Origin: Takakia lepidozioides
Taxonomy: Eukaryota > Streptophyta > Takakiopsida > Takakiales > Takakiaceae
Assembly: GCA_030704615.1 (NCBI GenBank)
Contig: CM060733.1
Coordinates: 35,464,001 to 35,528,000 of the forward strand
Length of the DNA: 64,000 nt
Reading direction: 5' to 3'
In this document: positions 1 through 10,818 of the stretch, in pieces
Position numbering within the stretch: position 1 is the stretch's first letter
Layout of the letters: each line of letters opens with the position of its first letter
Made by a program: the position numbers and the translations under genes
Notes under the pieces: generated by a model
What the model saw: only the letters and a program-made list of their open reading frames with translations
Told to the model about the DNA's origin: nothing
The model's database searches: none

Positions 1-534
1 CTCCCTTCTTAATAGCCAACCGCTCCTTCAACAGGCTATGAGTGGTCTCGCGCCTACGCCCACTACCACAATGTCTGTAGACAATGACCATCTATATTAT
101 AATAGTGCTTAAAAAAAACAAAAACATCATATCTAGCTTAGCACTAGAAAACTAGATAGAGGTCATCTCTCTCGAGTGATAAGGAAACCAACGAACACAC
201 TGTTGACACAAGAAATATGAAATCCATCGCTATCACTCTTTAAAACAGAAGTCGAGCCAGGGGCACCCCAAGCTGTGCGGACTCCACCCCACAACAACCT
301 ACACTCCCATCATGAGCACACTCAGTCCTAAACGATGCAGGAGCTCGGTCGCGCAGGCTCAACTTGAGAGAGATGAGCTGCGCGACTGCCGCTCTCGTGA
401 AGATAAGACGGACCAGGTGTCAAACTAAACTTGACACCTGATTTAACACTTGACCTAAATCCAAGTGTTAAATACAAATAACTAGTTTTATTCTAGCTGT
501 TTTCACACTGTGCTTATTTAACTTGACACCCTGA
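1..534. other. Non-coding flank outside the left transposon arm
   Basis: No reading frame here has a recognisable product. It lies outside the part of the left arm that matches the right arm; the homology begins at about 535 where the GGCGCC-type intron repeats start. The only structure I see is the pair of hairpins at 414-472. The junction at about 535 is probably a deletion or insertion breakpoint inside an intron of the left ParB-methyltransferase gene. Confidence 0.6.
414..472. repeat. Two back-to-back hairpins
   Basis: Positions 415-423 (AGGTGTCAA) pair with 431-439 (TTGACACCT) across a 7-base loop. Immediately after, 442-452 (TTTAACACTTG) pairs with 462-472 (CAAGTGTTAAA). Related text (AACTTGACACC) recurs at about 520-533. 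This could be the remnant of a small foldback element or an exposed transposon end; there is no coding context. Confidence 0.6.
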
Positions 535-540
535 ACGGCA

Positions 541-745
541 ATAGGGCCTGGAACTGGAAAATGGCGCCGAATTTCCAGTTCCGGGCCAGCCAGTCTAGGG
601 ACTTACCCGAAAATGGCCAAGTCCCTGAACGGCAATAGGGCCTAGAACTGGAGAATGGCGCCGAATTTCTAGTTCAAGGCCAGCCAGTCTAGGGACTTAG
701 CCAATTTCGGAGCCCTGACTGGAAATTCGGCGCCATTTTCCCTAA
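541..745. repeat. Remnant of the intronic GGCGCC palindrome array
   Basis: Two to three units of the repeat seen in the right-arm intron at 61067-61860. Each has a GGCGCC core inside a GGAAA...TTTCC dyad plus the text GACTTAGCCA / CTGAACGGCAATAGGGCC. The right arm has nine units, so the left arm is cut off within this intron. Confidence 0.75.
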
Positions 746-809
746 CACCACATGAGGCTTCTAACATCCTGAAATGCAAGGACTTGAAAGAAAGGCAGCG
801 CGTATGTAC

Positions 810-3464
810 CTGTAGAGAAGGCACATTGCTGCTTTGTCCGCGTTTGGCTGGTCGGTGAACTCGTGGCTCCGGCGAGCATCTGCTATCTCCCGAAAGAATA
901 GGTTGGTTGTTAGAGCAGAAAGTACCTCGTCACATAGTCACGTAGGCTCTCTGCTGCAGGAGATATCTCCATCTTGAACTGATGTGCTTGTGTGTCCAGC
1001 TGCTCTTGCGCATTCGTCGTCACCTGTGGAGATTCTCCATCAGATCGCTTTCCTGAAAAAATACAATGAATCCACCCCCTACTAGAGTAGAAGCCCCAAA
1101 CGAAGCGTGGGAAGTACCTGAAACCACCATGTCATGCGGTTCATCCACATGTCGAATGTGGGGTCAGAGAGTTTGTCCGGTTTGGGGGAAGCTCCACATG
1201 TCCCTGGTACTTTGGGAACCATTCCAGATTTGGAGCCACCGGGTCTGTCCAACCACCCAGCATATTCGTAAGCGCCAAACACAACAAAAAGGAGTTGTTG
1301 CCACCACAATTTGGTTAAGAATGTATCACCTTTTCTGTTGCATCCACACAGGATGTGGCTGGACGATGGAGCTTCTCCAATGTCATCGTGGGCTTCAGAG
1401 CGCGAGAGTAGTGCTTCCCCACCTCCACCAGAAAGTCGGCACCAAGGGCGGGATCAAGTATGGCCACGTACTTTACCATCCGCGACTTGTACTTTATGCG
1501 GGTCCTCACCTCCGCAGCTTTGACATACGATTCGAGTTCCGGGAGGGTTGGATTCTTCTCCTCTGACTCCATGTAGAACCTCCGCGCATGTGCCAAATCT
1601 TGTTGTATTTTCGTCTGTCAAGAATGCGCACATAAGATTAGAGATCCTGCTCAACACAATTTCTTCTATTGGGGGAGGAGAGACAAATTAGCTCAACAAA
1701 ACTGTCAGGAGCTTTACCCGAAATATGTAGTCCACCATGGCGTCGACGCTCAGCCTATACCAGGTTCTGTCTGCCTTTGCCTCCGACTTGCGCAGGAGGT
1801 CGGCACTGAGGGAATTGGCAAACTCTTGCACCCCCTGCTTCCCGACATCCTTCACTCGGAAGAGCATATGGGACAAGTTGGTGGCAATGAAGGCATTCTC
1901 AGCCACCCTGCAGTGCCACATTTCCATCAAACAATACTGACATGGGAATTTTCATCATATATGAGGATTCGCAATGAAATGACTTCCAAATTCAAAGTCC
2001 AAAAGCGAGAGGGGTTGTAGCTTACGAATTGATGTCGGCCATTGCAGCTTTGAGAAGACTGCGATCTTTGGGCCCCGCAACCTTCAGCACAACACAATCC
2101 ACGGCGAAATGCCAATCGAGGTCGTTGGGGTGGGCTTGGGCAATGTGCTCCATCCATGCCAGGAGGCGATGATTGCCGTCCCACACGTAGAACATCTTAC
2201 CGGACAAGTGCTGGAAAAGAGGATCACTAGCAATCGATCTCTCGAACTCCTCATTTCGCGTTTGCCAATGGGGACCCATTTGTCCACCTCATCGGAAGTG
2301 TGGGCATGGGAAGCTCCGTGGTCGTTCTCAATGGAAACGTAAAACGCGGCAGACCCCATTCGATATCCATCCCGGAAAGAGAATTTCAGCTTGTCGATAT
2401 CGCCTGGGAGGGCAGGTCTCACCACCTGCAATGACACCAAGTGGCAAAGGGGAATTCGAAGCTTGGCCGGGTACACCATGCCCCCAGCACCCTGCCAATG
2501 TTGCTATGGGTTGCCTCCAACATCTTGGCAGCGGCCAACTTCATATCCGCCTCAGACATGACGTCTGCTGCAGAGGGGTTTTCCGGCAGCCCACCAGGAC
2601 CGCCAAATCCAGCCTGTATGCTCCGGGTTTGGGGCCTGGGGATGTCCGGGAGGATGTCATCCTGGTTAGAAAGCTCCCTGTCGTCCTCCTCAACAGGGTC
2701 AGCCACCTGCGAAACCACCTCCAGCACTCTCCCCGTCTCTACTGCCCTCTCCCTGGCTTCACCTCGAACTTGCACAATCCGTGCTCTTTCTGGTGTTCTT
2801 TCCTCTCCTCCACTCTCCACCGTATGGGTAATTGCGGGGGCTGCTCTTGCCCACGATGGTCTAACCGGTGTGTTACTGCCTCTCTGTGGTGTCTTGGAGG
2901 GATCCACTATCTCTGTGCGTCCCTAGCTTACATTGGCATCTGTCATTTGGGCACCCCTGGCCTCTTCATTGGCCTTTTCTCTTTCCTCCTGGCTAGCATT
3001 CTGTCTCGCCAGTTCTTTTGCCCTCTCTTTTGCCCTCTCACGGGCTTTTTGTTTCTTACTAGGGCTAGCAGCAGGGGAGCCCTCCAGGACGACCACCTTT
3101 GATTGAGGCGAACTGACACCCTCGCGCGCACTGCTCACTCCCCCCTCCGCAGCCCGTGACGGCTCTCTCGTCGGGGATTGCATGTGCTTAGCTTTCTTCT
3201 TTTTCTTTGCGTGGGCGGGCCCTACTGCATGTGCATCACAACCTCCATCGCCGGATCTGCTGTCCTCATGTCCTCACGACCTTCACCTGCCATGCCGCCT
3301 GCACCAACCTCCCCAATGCCTATTCTGTCGTACTCTCGTTGCAAGTCCTCCCGTCCACCAACAAAAGGTTGAAGTTTGCCCTCTTGCCCCAAGTTGGGCG
3401 ATTCAAACATGCGATGAGTTGGAGCTGTCGATGATACCACCAGCGTGCCGGGCTCGTCGTCACT
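810..3464 (-). pseudogene. ParB-domain/methyltransferase-like gene, left copy, truncated pseudogene
   Basis: Inverted homologue of exons 2-6 of the right-arm gene at 57826-64000. The ParB/Srx-like block lies around 2030-2450 on minus and includes the signature VWDGNHRLLAW. Downstream exons (about 1930-1710, 1614-1330, 1240-1110, 1023-810) keep recognisable splice sites. Lesions relative to the right copy: an in-frame TAG near 2920, and single-base losses near 3230, in a G-run near 2490, and in a G-run near 2275. The first exon and all exons after the repeat-filled intron, including the whole catalytic fold, are absent. It is therefore non-functional. Neighbours: divergent from the transposase pseudogene at 5765, with the palindromic array between them. 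Confidence 0.75.
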
Positions 3465-3489
3465 ATGTCATTCCCAAATATCGTGGACG

Positions 3490-5480
3490 GAACTCGGCCA
3501 GGAATTTCCAACGTAGAGGTAATTCGGAGCGCAGCAAGATGGAAATTCAGCGCCGAATTTCCATCCTGCAAGGAAGGGCGGCGCACGAAATTTCCCTCAC
3601 GCAGGTAATTCGGAAGCGGATGGATGCAAATCCGGCGCTGGATTTCCATCCGCGTAGGTAGGGCGGCGCGCCAAATTTCCCTGACGCAGGTAATTCAGAA
3701 GCGGATGGATGGAAATCCGGCGCCGGATTTCCATCCGCAAGGTTGGGCGGAGAGCGGATGGATGGAGATCCGGCACCGAATTTCCATCCATCCGGGACTC
3801 CACTTACCTGCTGGATGGAAATTCGGTGCCGGATTTCCATCCATCCGGGATTCCACTTACCGGAAGGATGGAAATCCCGCGCCGAATTTCCGTCCAGCAG
3901 GTAAGTGGAATCCCGGATGGATGGAAATCCGGCGCCGAATTTCCATCCAGCAGGTAAGTCGGATCGCTGGCGTATGGATATTCGGCGCCGAATTTCCATT
4001 CGCCAGGAATTTTGAAACGCTGAATTACCTTCCTGCAGGTAATTCTGAGCGCGGAATTACCTTCCTACAGGAATCTCTGAGCGTGTCCGATTGATTTTTC
4101 AGATTTTTCTTGGATTCCTTCACTGCTAGAGGCAAATCGGAACAGGCTCGGACGGAAATTCGGCGCCGTTTTTCCATTCTGGGAGGTTTCTGCGACTTCC
4201 TTTGAGGGGGCCCCGATGGAAATTCGGCGCCGAATTTCCATCCGGGGGATGGTCTCTGTCGGAGAGGTGTCGGCCTCTCCGCCGCTCTGTTGGATATTCG
4301 GTGCCGAATTTCCGTCCGGGGGTTGAAATATGACGGCCAGGTGCCGGCCTCTCCCCCCTCCCCGACTGCATTGGAACGGCCCCGGATTGAAATTCGGCGC
4401 CGTTTTTCCATCTGGGGAGGTTTTTATGTCGACCAGTTTTCGGTCTGACCCCCTGACAAGACTTCCTTTGGGGGGGCCCGGATGGAAATTCGGCGTCGAA
4501 TCTCCATCCAGGGGATATTCTCTGTCGCACATGCGCCGGCCTCTGCGCCCAAGGCGACTTCAACCGGACGTCCCCTGTTGGATATTCGGTGCCGAATTTC
4601 CGTCCGGGGGTTGAAATGTGACGGCTAGGTGCCGGCCTCTCGCCCCTCCCCGACTGCATCTGAACCGCCCCGGATGGAAATTCGGCGCCGTTTTTCCATC
4701 TGGGGATGTTTTTTTGCCGGCCAGTTTTCGGCCTAACCCCCCGACACGACTTCCTTTGGGGGGCCCGGATGGAAATTCGGCGTCGAATCTCCATCCAGGG
4801 GATATTCTCTGTCGCACATGCGCCGGCCTCTACGCCCGAGGCGACTTCAACCGGGCGTCCCCTGTTGGATATTCGGTGCCGAATTTCCGTCCGGGGGTTG
4901 AAATGTGACGGCCAGGTGCCGGCCTCTCGCCCCTCCCCGACTGCATCCGAAAGGCCTCGGATGGAAATTCGGCGCCGTTTTTCCATCTAGGGATGTTTTT
5001 TTGCCGGCCAGTTTTCGGCCTGACCCCCCGACACGACTTCCTTTGGGGGGGCCCGAATGGAAATTCGGCGCCGAATCTCCATCCAGGGGATGTTCTCTGT
5101 CGGACACGCGCCGGCCTCTGCGCCCGAGGCGACTTCATCCGTCTTCCCTTGTTGTATATTCGGTGCCGAATTTCCGTCCGGGGTTGTAATGTGAGGGCCA
5201 GATGGCGGCCTTTCCCCCGAGCCGACTGCATCCGAAAGGCCTCGGATGGAAATTCGGCGCCGTTTTTCCATCCGCGTAGGTTTTTATGTCGGCCAGTTTT
5301 CGGCCTGACCCCCCGACAGGACTTCCTTTGGGGGATCCGAATGGAAATTCGGCGCTGAATTTCCGGCCGGGGGATGTTCTTTGTCGGACAGGTGCCGGCA
5401 TCTCTGCCCCAGACAACTTCATCCGTGCGGCCCCTGTTGGATATTGGGTGCCGAATTTCCATTCGGGGTAGTAATGTGAC
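3490..5480. repeat. Family-1 palindromic array (left copy)
   Basis: Direct inspection shows ATTCGGCGCCGAAT-type palindromes flanked by GGAAA...TTTCC arms. In 3540-4020 the units alternate with GGTAATTC and AAGTGGAATCC linkers. From about 4160 to 5480 units repeat every 95-96 bp (core starts at 4396, 4492, 4588, 4684, 4779, 4875, 4971), with cores cycling GGCGCC, GGCGTC, GGTGCC to give a three-unit super-repeat of about 287 bp. The array fills the space between the divergent ParB-methyltransferase and transposase genes. Long open frames across it come from the repeat and are not genes. Confidence 0.85.
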
Positions 5481-5764
5481 GGCACGGTGCCGGCTTCTCC
5501 CCTTCAGCTGTCATCATCCGGACGGCCCCCCACTTTCTGACTGCATACCGTTGGCAGTTATTGCGCAAAGACCTGGGGCCGCATTCCTAAGACAAGGTTC
5601 ATTAACACTCTGACTGTGGATTTCTGAGATAGTTGGCTCCCTGGATTTGGATCAGGCTTCGTCGCTCGGACAAATCGGCACCGCATTCCTTCCCATCGCT
5701 GCATCCCCTTCTACCAGGGAGCTTCCCCGCACGCCATCCTAGCAGTCTTATGTGCACATCTCCC

Positions 5765-8700
5765 ATGGCGGAAAACCCGAGCGCTACAGTGTACTGCCCT
5801 CCTCACGAGCATAGAGCTTCATTTCCGTGCAGAGGGGACATCTGCCGGGTGATGGAGAAATATTGTGCGTTCGATACCACCTGAAACCGGGGTCGATTTT
5901 TTTGGAGGAGGAAAGGAAGGACTCAAACGGCCTTGTTGTCGAGAGTATTGTTGTGCTCCACGATGATTTCGGCGATGGCAGGGAATGGCGAGTTCCACCA
6001 TCGGACAGCGTCATATACATGGTTGTTGGGGACTTCATTTGCCCGCCAAATGCACCTTCTATCCTGGCGCCTTCCACGAAACAATCCGCGAATCAGAGAG
6101 TGGCTACCTCAAAGAGAGAAGTCCGCAACGAAGTAAATCCAGAGCCGAATCCATCCATGAAGACGAACGAGAACCGGGTTGTTCACAACCTGTCCGACTC
6201 AGACGAGGTCATGGAAGTTCCGAGGTCGTCCTGGAGATCAGGCAAGTCCTCAATGGACGTCAATGGAGGAGGGAGTCATATTCCCAGCACGAGCACCGCA
6301 GTTCGATCTATTCTTGAAATTCTGCGAGGGCTTCACCTGGAGGGACACCGGTCGGAGCTAGCCGGGCTGGACTACAGCAAGTTCGCAATTAAATCAGTTA
6401 CATGCCTTCCCGCCGACCTCGACGGTAATATCTTCTTTGAGTTCCCTCCTTGGGCGGACTACTCGAGGGCGTCCGGAATGTTGACAGATATGGATAGAAA
6501 ACATGACGGTCATCCTTGGTGCGTTACCAAAACCACCAGCATGAAGATGCTCGATGGTGTGCGGGTGCGCTACGTTGTTTGTGCTGGCGCGTTGCGGTGT
6601 TTCTCCCCAACTTGCTTCCACTTTAAATCCAGAGGTCACAGGAACGAGACCGATTGGACAGGCACAGCTCATCAACCATTTCGAGCTCAGGAGAAGGTTC
6701 TGAACTCCACATTTAAGTGTGCGCATTGCAAAGAACCACCACACTGCATGTCTGTTTGTAATGCCAAGCAGTTCTATGTGTTGCACCGTTTCCCTGACCT
6801 CACCCGAGCTTGCATACACGTTGGTTCCCATTGTCACAAATTGGCGAGGGGGAACTCGCGGGAGGCTGCCCACGAGGCAGAGCAGCTCGTTCAGGAGGAG
6901 GTTAAGTTGAGACCGGGTGCCAAACCCAAACAGATACAGCTCCAAGCCGCCCATAAGATGGCATTGGCCAGAATTATGTCGGAAGACGGGTCCGATAGAG
7001 TTCCTCTCGATGAGAAGGAAATGGAGGCATTGCTGGAGTCGGTGTCCCACGTATGTTCACCGAATGTCCGAAACCACATTGTCTCATGCAAACAGAAAAT
7101 TGGGCGTGGCTCGGATATGCACTCCATTCTGGAGGTGAAGCGACGATGTGGATATGACTACATTCATGGAAGTAGGTTTCCAGGACAAGGGACTGAGGCA
7201 GATCGTTGTTTCGTATTCAAAATGTCCACGTGTGGACCTGGCAGCGGCGTCGAACTGGTCGACAGGATGACGAGTGGGGACTTGTCAAACAGTTGGGTCA
7301 TGTTCGACCATATCAAGCGAATTACAAATCACCAGTGGGTGACAATGGGTGCACATATCTACGATACCCACTGCAGGATGCTAATGACAATTGCTATTTG
7401 TGAGATGAAAGGAGAGGACACACAATCGGAGATGCTTCTTTGGCAGGGAATAAACGAACAGATGGCCAAGGCGGGATTGCCCCTTCCCAATTTCCGTGGT
7501 TTCATGGCGGACAACGCACAAGCAAATTGGGCTGCCATCCGAAGGGTATACGGACAAGACCCCAATGTTCCCATGGAAGGCAAAGGAGAGATCTTGTGGG
7601 TTCCATTTTCTGCAGAGCCTTTCGCAGTACACAACCAGGCTCGTGGCGCCAGATTTCAGAGAGGAGCACCGTTCCATGTGCCTTGCGTGGAAGCGCGCTC
7701 CCACCTTGGATGATGCAGAGACACAGTTTGCATGTATACGGGCTTGGTGGACATCGTCAGGTGCTGTAAGGAAATCAGACGAGGGAGCAATGGTCAGTTG
7801 GCTAGCATGGTGGCATTATCGTTTCCTCTAGTTTGGCGACTATATGCGGGAGGTGAGTTGCACGAATTCGCGTCCCGTTGAATATTATTCTTGGCCATAT
7901 TTGTAACTTGCTTGTAACCTCAACATGTGCTTGTGCAGGAAATGTGTCTCGACTCCGACACCGACATGCCCACGACAAACATGGCCGAATCAGTGCACTC
8001 TTCCTGGCGTGCCTCCTCTGCGGTGCATCTGGTGGACATCCTCACTGCCACAACGGAGGACATTGTGAGGTCAATTATGCAGCAATGCAGGTACAACGAG
8101 TTCTTGAAAGGGAAACAGTGGGGCTTGGGGCCGGACAGGCAGGAAATGCTGATGCGGACTGCCTCTAGATTGAAGAATCCTCGGAAGTGGGCGGCGGCCT
8201 TGCGAGAGGGCCTTCGGGACACGCCATTGCTGCAAAGAGGCCAACATTTGGAAGGAGATGTTCATACCCGTCCAGTGAGAGGAAGACTTGACGAGGCACC
8301 TGGCGGAGAAGAGGATTCATGGCGAGCTGACAAGAATATTCGCACGCTCCCTCGTGGTCCGGTGATGTTGCCCGAGGAGGTCTCGTCGAGCACCACAAGT
8401 CCTGCACGTTCAAGATCGCCATCTCCTTTGAGCACAGGGCGCGTGCCCCGGCAACATAACGAGCCATCTGTAGTAAAGCAGTACAACATTCCCATTGTGG
8501 AGACAAGAGTGTCGGAGTCACAGTGGAGAATTGCGAGGACATTGCCGGCATTTCGAGGGAAGTGCTGCGCCATCCGGGTGGATACGAGAGCACGCTATGG
8601 TGAGATGATTCGGAGGAACCCACACGGTGCTGTACCTGCACCTTGTTTCAGCGGCAGATTTTTGACTCCCACATTTGCTCACGCCACAACGCAGACATTT

Positions 8701-9357
8701 TGGTTCTGTAGGCACGACATAATGACATGTGTATTTGGCAAGCCCAAGTACGGGATTCAGGGAATGCCGGAGCCTCCGGGCGTCTGGCCTGTTGCACCGG
8801 GTTGCAGCCTCTCTCAGAATGAGGCGGATGCTCTATCTACAGCAGGATTTCGAATGGTGCAACGCACAGACATCCCGGCCCACGCATTTCCAGTTCCTCA
8901 GATCCAGCCATTGCAGACTGCTCGGTCCAGTAGAGACGGATTGGACAATTCTGCACATCCCACAATGCGATTCGGAAGAGTGAAGAGACAACACCCTCCC
9001 AACAAGTTGAATGAGACTCGGATTGCCAATGCTCTTGGGATGGCTTGCAGTATTCAGAGCTCCGTGGACGTACCCCCACCCGGCCTTGGGCGTGTGTATC
9101 GGATGGCAACGGCTGGCTCGGCTGTACACGACGATGTATACACAATTACGATTGGAGTGGAGCCGACTTGCAATTGTACGGACTTCTCGTTGATGGAAGC
9201 AAAGAATGGTTCGAAGTATTATCCGTGCAAGCATATGTATTACATTTACCTGAAGAGGTTGAGGATGAACGTGACTATTGATGACTTTATTCATGCACCG
9301 GCGTTGAGCGTGAACGAGCTGCACAAACTCCTCCTTAGGGATTCCAGAAATCATTGA
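5765..9357 (+). pseudogene. MULE-like transposase with SWIM zinc finger, left copy, pseudogene
   Basis: Homologue of the right-arm gene at 50607-54199. Recognisable parts are an N-terminal Cys-rich region (about 6580-6850), a transposase core with a likely first Asp in MFDH (about 7300), a second in FMADNAQANW (about 7505-7535), the Glu in NMAESVHSSW (about 7979-8010), then a C-terminal SWIM finger with CNC...CKH (about 9170-9235) that is intact here. One intron (about 7853-7938) separates the core Asp exon from the Glu exon. Lesions: loss of one base near 5865 (ATATTGTG against ATATCTGTG in the right copy), gain of an A near 7581, and a TAG near 7830 just before the intron. Together these destroy the frame, although the SWIM end survives. 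It would be a mobilisable but non-autonomous copy. Confidence 0.8.
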
Positions 9358-9519
9358 TGGGGCAAAGGGAATCCACCATATGGATATTTTCAATTGCATT
9401 TTGCTGTATCAGACTTTTTTTTGCAGTGTAATGAAATGCACCCCAAAACTCCTGGAATGAGGCAATATTCCATTCAAACTGAGATCCAACAGAAGCAGTT
9501 GTGGGGCCATTTCTGGAAA

Positions 9520-9945
9520 AATGGCGCCGAATTTCTCTTTTTGGGGCCGAAAACTCGCTAAGTCCCAACATGCACTGGTACCTGTGTCTGGGAAAATGGC
9601 GCCGAATTTCTCTTTTTTGGGCCGAAAACTGGCTAAGTCCCAACATGCACTGGTACCGTGTCTGGAAAAATGGCGCCGAATTTCTCTTTTTTGGGCCGAA
9701 AACTGGCTAAGTCCCAATATGCACTGGTACAGTGTCTGGAAAAATGGCGCCGAATTTCCCTATTTTGCGCCGAAAACTGGCTAAGTCCGAACATGCACTG
9801 GAAAAATGGCGCCGAAGTACCTGTCATGAGGGGACCTATAGCCGCGGAATTCAACACCATTTTTCGCCAGAGAGACCTATTACCGCGAAATACGTCGCCG
9901 TTTTTTGAGGTTACGGACCCTATTACCACGAAATTCGGCGCCATA
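9520..9945. repeat. Subterminal GGCGCC repeats, left arm
   Basis: Cores at 9523, 9598, 9672, 9746, 9808 and 9937 are embedded in a unit reading AAAATGGCGCCGAATTTC followed by GGCCGAAAACTGGCTAAGTCC. Spacing is mostly 74-75 bp. They lie between the transposase stop and the element terminus, the position where transposase-binding repeats sit in several plant DNA transposon families. The mirror copy is at 50020-50450. Confidence 0.75.
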
Positions 9946-10139
9946 TTTGCACATGTCGCTGGGAATTGGCATGAGCGGAAGACGAAATATCATGAGCACA
10001 ACTGTCAAAACTGCAATTTTCCCTTCAAGGGGCCGAATAATATATTTGTTTTTCCTGACACATTGCATTAAATTATTGTTTTTTAATTGTTTTTTAATTG
10101 TTTTTTAATTGTTTTTTTTATTTTTATTTTCGAAATTTG

Positions 10140-10213
10140 TACTTCTGCTCATGAAAACCGATTGTCTTACTACTCCGCTCATGCCGCTCATGCTCATGAA
10201 ATAGCAAACCTCT
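10140..10213. repeat. Family-1 element terminus (left arm)
   Basis: The three family-1 copies share homology up to this point: GAAAACCGATTGTCTTAC, then GCTCATG repeats, ending TAGCAAACCTC. The same end, inverted, is at 10816-10880 and 49784-49850. The short GCTCATG/CATGAGC repeats are a characteristic of the end. I could not identify a target duplication because the partner end lies outside the window or is missing. Confidence 0.55.
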
Positions 10214-10818
10214 TTATTCGATACAATCACACTATGTAGAGAGACTTGAGTGAAGTTATGGAATGAATGTATGCATGAATGGAACCTGATAGATACTGAA
10301 GCAATCTGATGCTTAAGTATACAAAGTAAGGTAAATTGCTAACATGAAGGCAAGAAGAACTACGAACAGGAAGCACAACCATGATACACTAGCTGTAGGT
10401 CATGACTGATTGTTCTGAGCGGGCTGAGTACTTAGAGATATCCAACTCTTCTATCTTGGAGTTTCCACCTCGGATAGCAAAGGGATGGGTGAATAAAAGC
10501 CGCTAGACATTTGGCGACCATACTGGGGAACTGGGTCAAGAACAACCAGATGTGACAGGCATCTGATGGGATCATGGGGGATGGAGAATTAAAGAATTTG
10601 ATGTGAATCATATTCCCTGTGGAACTGAGAAAGAAAGATTGTCCAAGCAATTCTTTCAGAGATTCTGGGAATTGCCAGATGGTTGCAAAGAAAACATTCT
10701 TAAGAAAGTGCATGATGCTGATCCTGAGTGGGGTCTGGCGAAAGGGGTGAAAAAGATTTATCAAGTGGCATGTAGAGGGAGAGCAAGTTGGTTACCAACA
10801 CTGGTTTATGGAGGTTAG
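10211..10818 (+). mobile_element. LTR-retrotransposon fragment (LTR 3' part, PBS, leader)
   Basis: This 0.6-kb block matches the downstream LTR end, the primer-binding site (TTTGGCGACCATACTGG at about 10509) and the start of the leader reading frame of the Ty3/Gypsy elements at 19870 and 31194. The reading frame has a TAG just at the LTR/PBS boundary. It is bounded on both sides by inverted family-1 termini (AATAGCAAACCTC and GAGGTTAGCTATT), so either two family-1 copies inserted next to it or it was captured between them. Confidence 0.7.

Larger units (their letters stand above)
535..10213. mobile_element. Family-1 MULE-like transposon, left arm (decayed, truncated)
   Basis: This 9.7-kb segment is an inverted copy of the right arm (49784-61194). 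Outer to inner it holds a repeat-filled intron, a ParB-methyltransferase pseudogene on minus, a GGCGCC palindromic array, a transposase pseudogene on plus, subterminal palindromes, and the element terminus at about 10213 (sequence ending in TAGCAAACCTC on plus). Copy identity is high, differing by scattered substitutions, single-base indels and repeat number. The distal third of the methyltransferase gene present in the right arm is missing. Both genes carry lesions, so any activity would depend on a copy such as the right arm. Confidence 0.8.
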
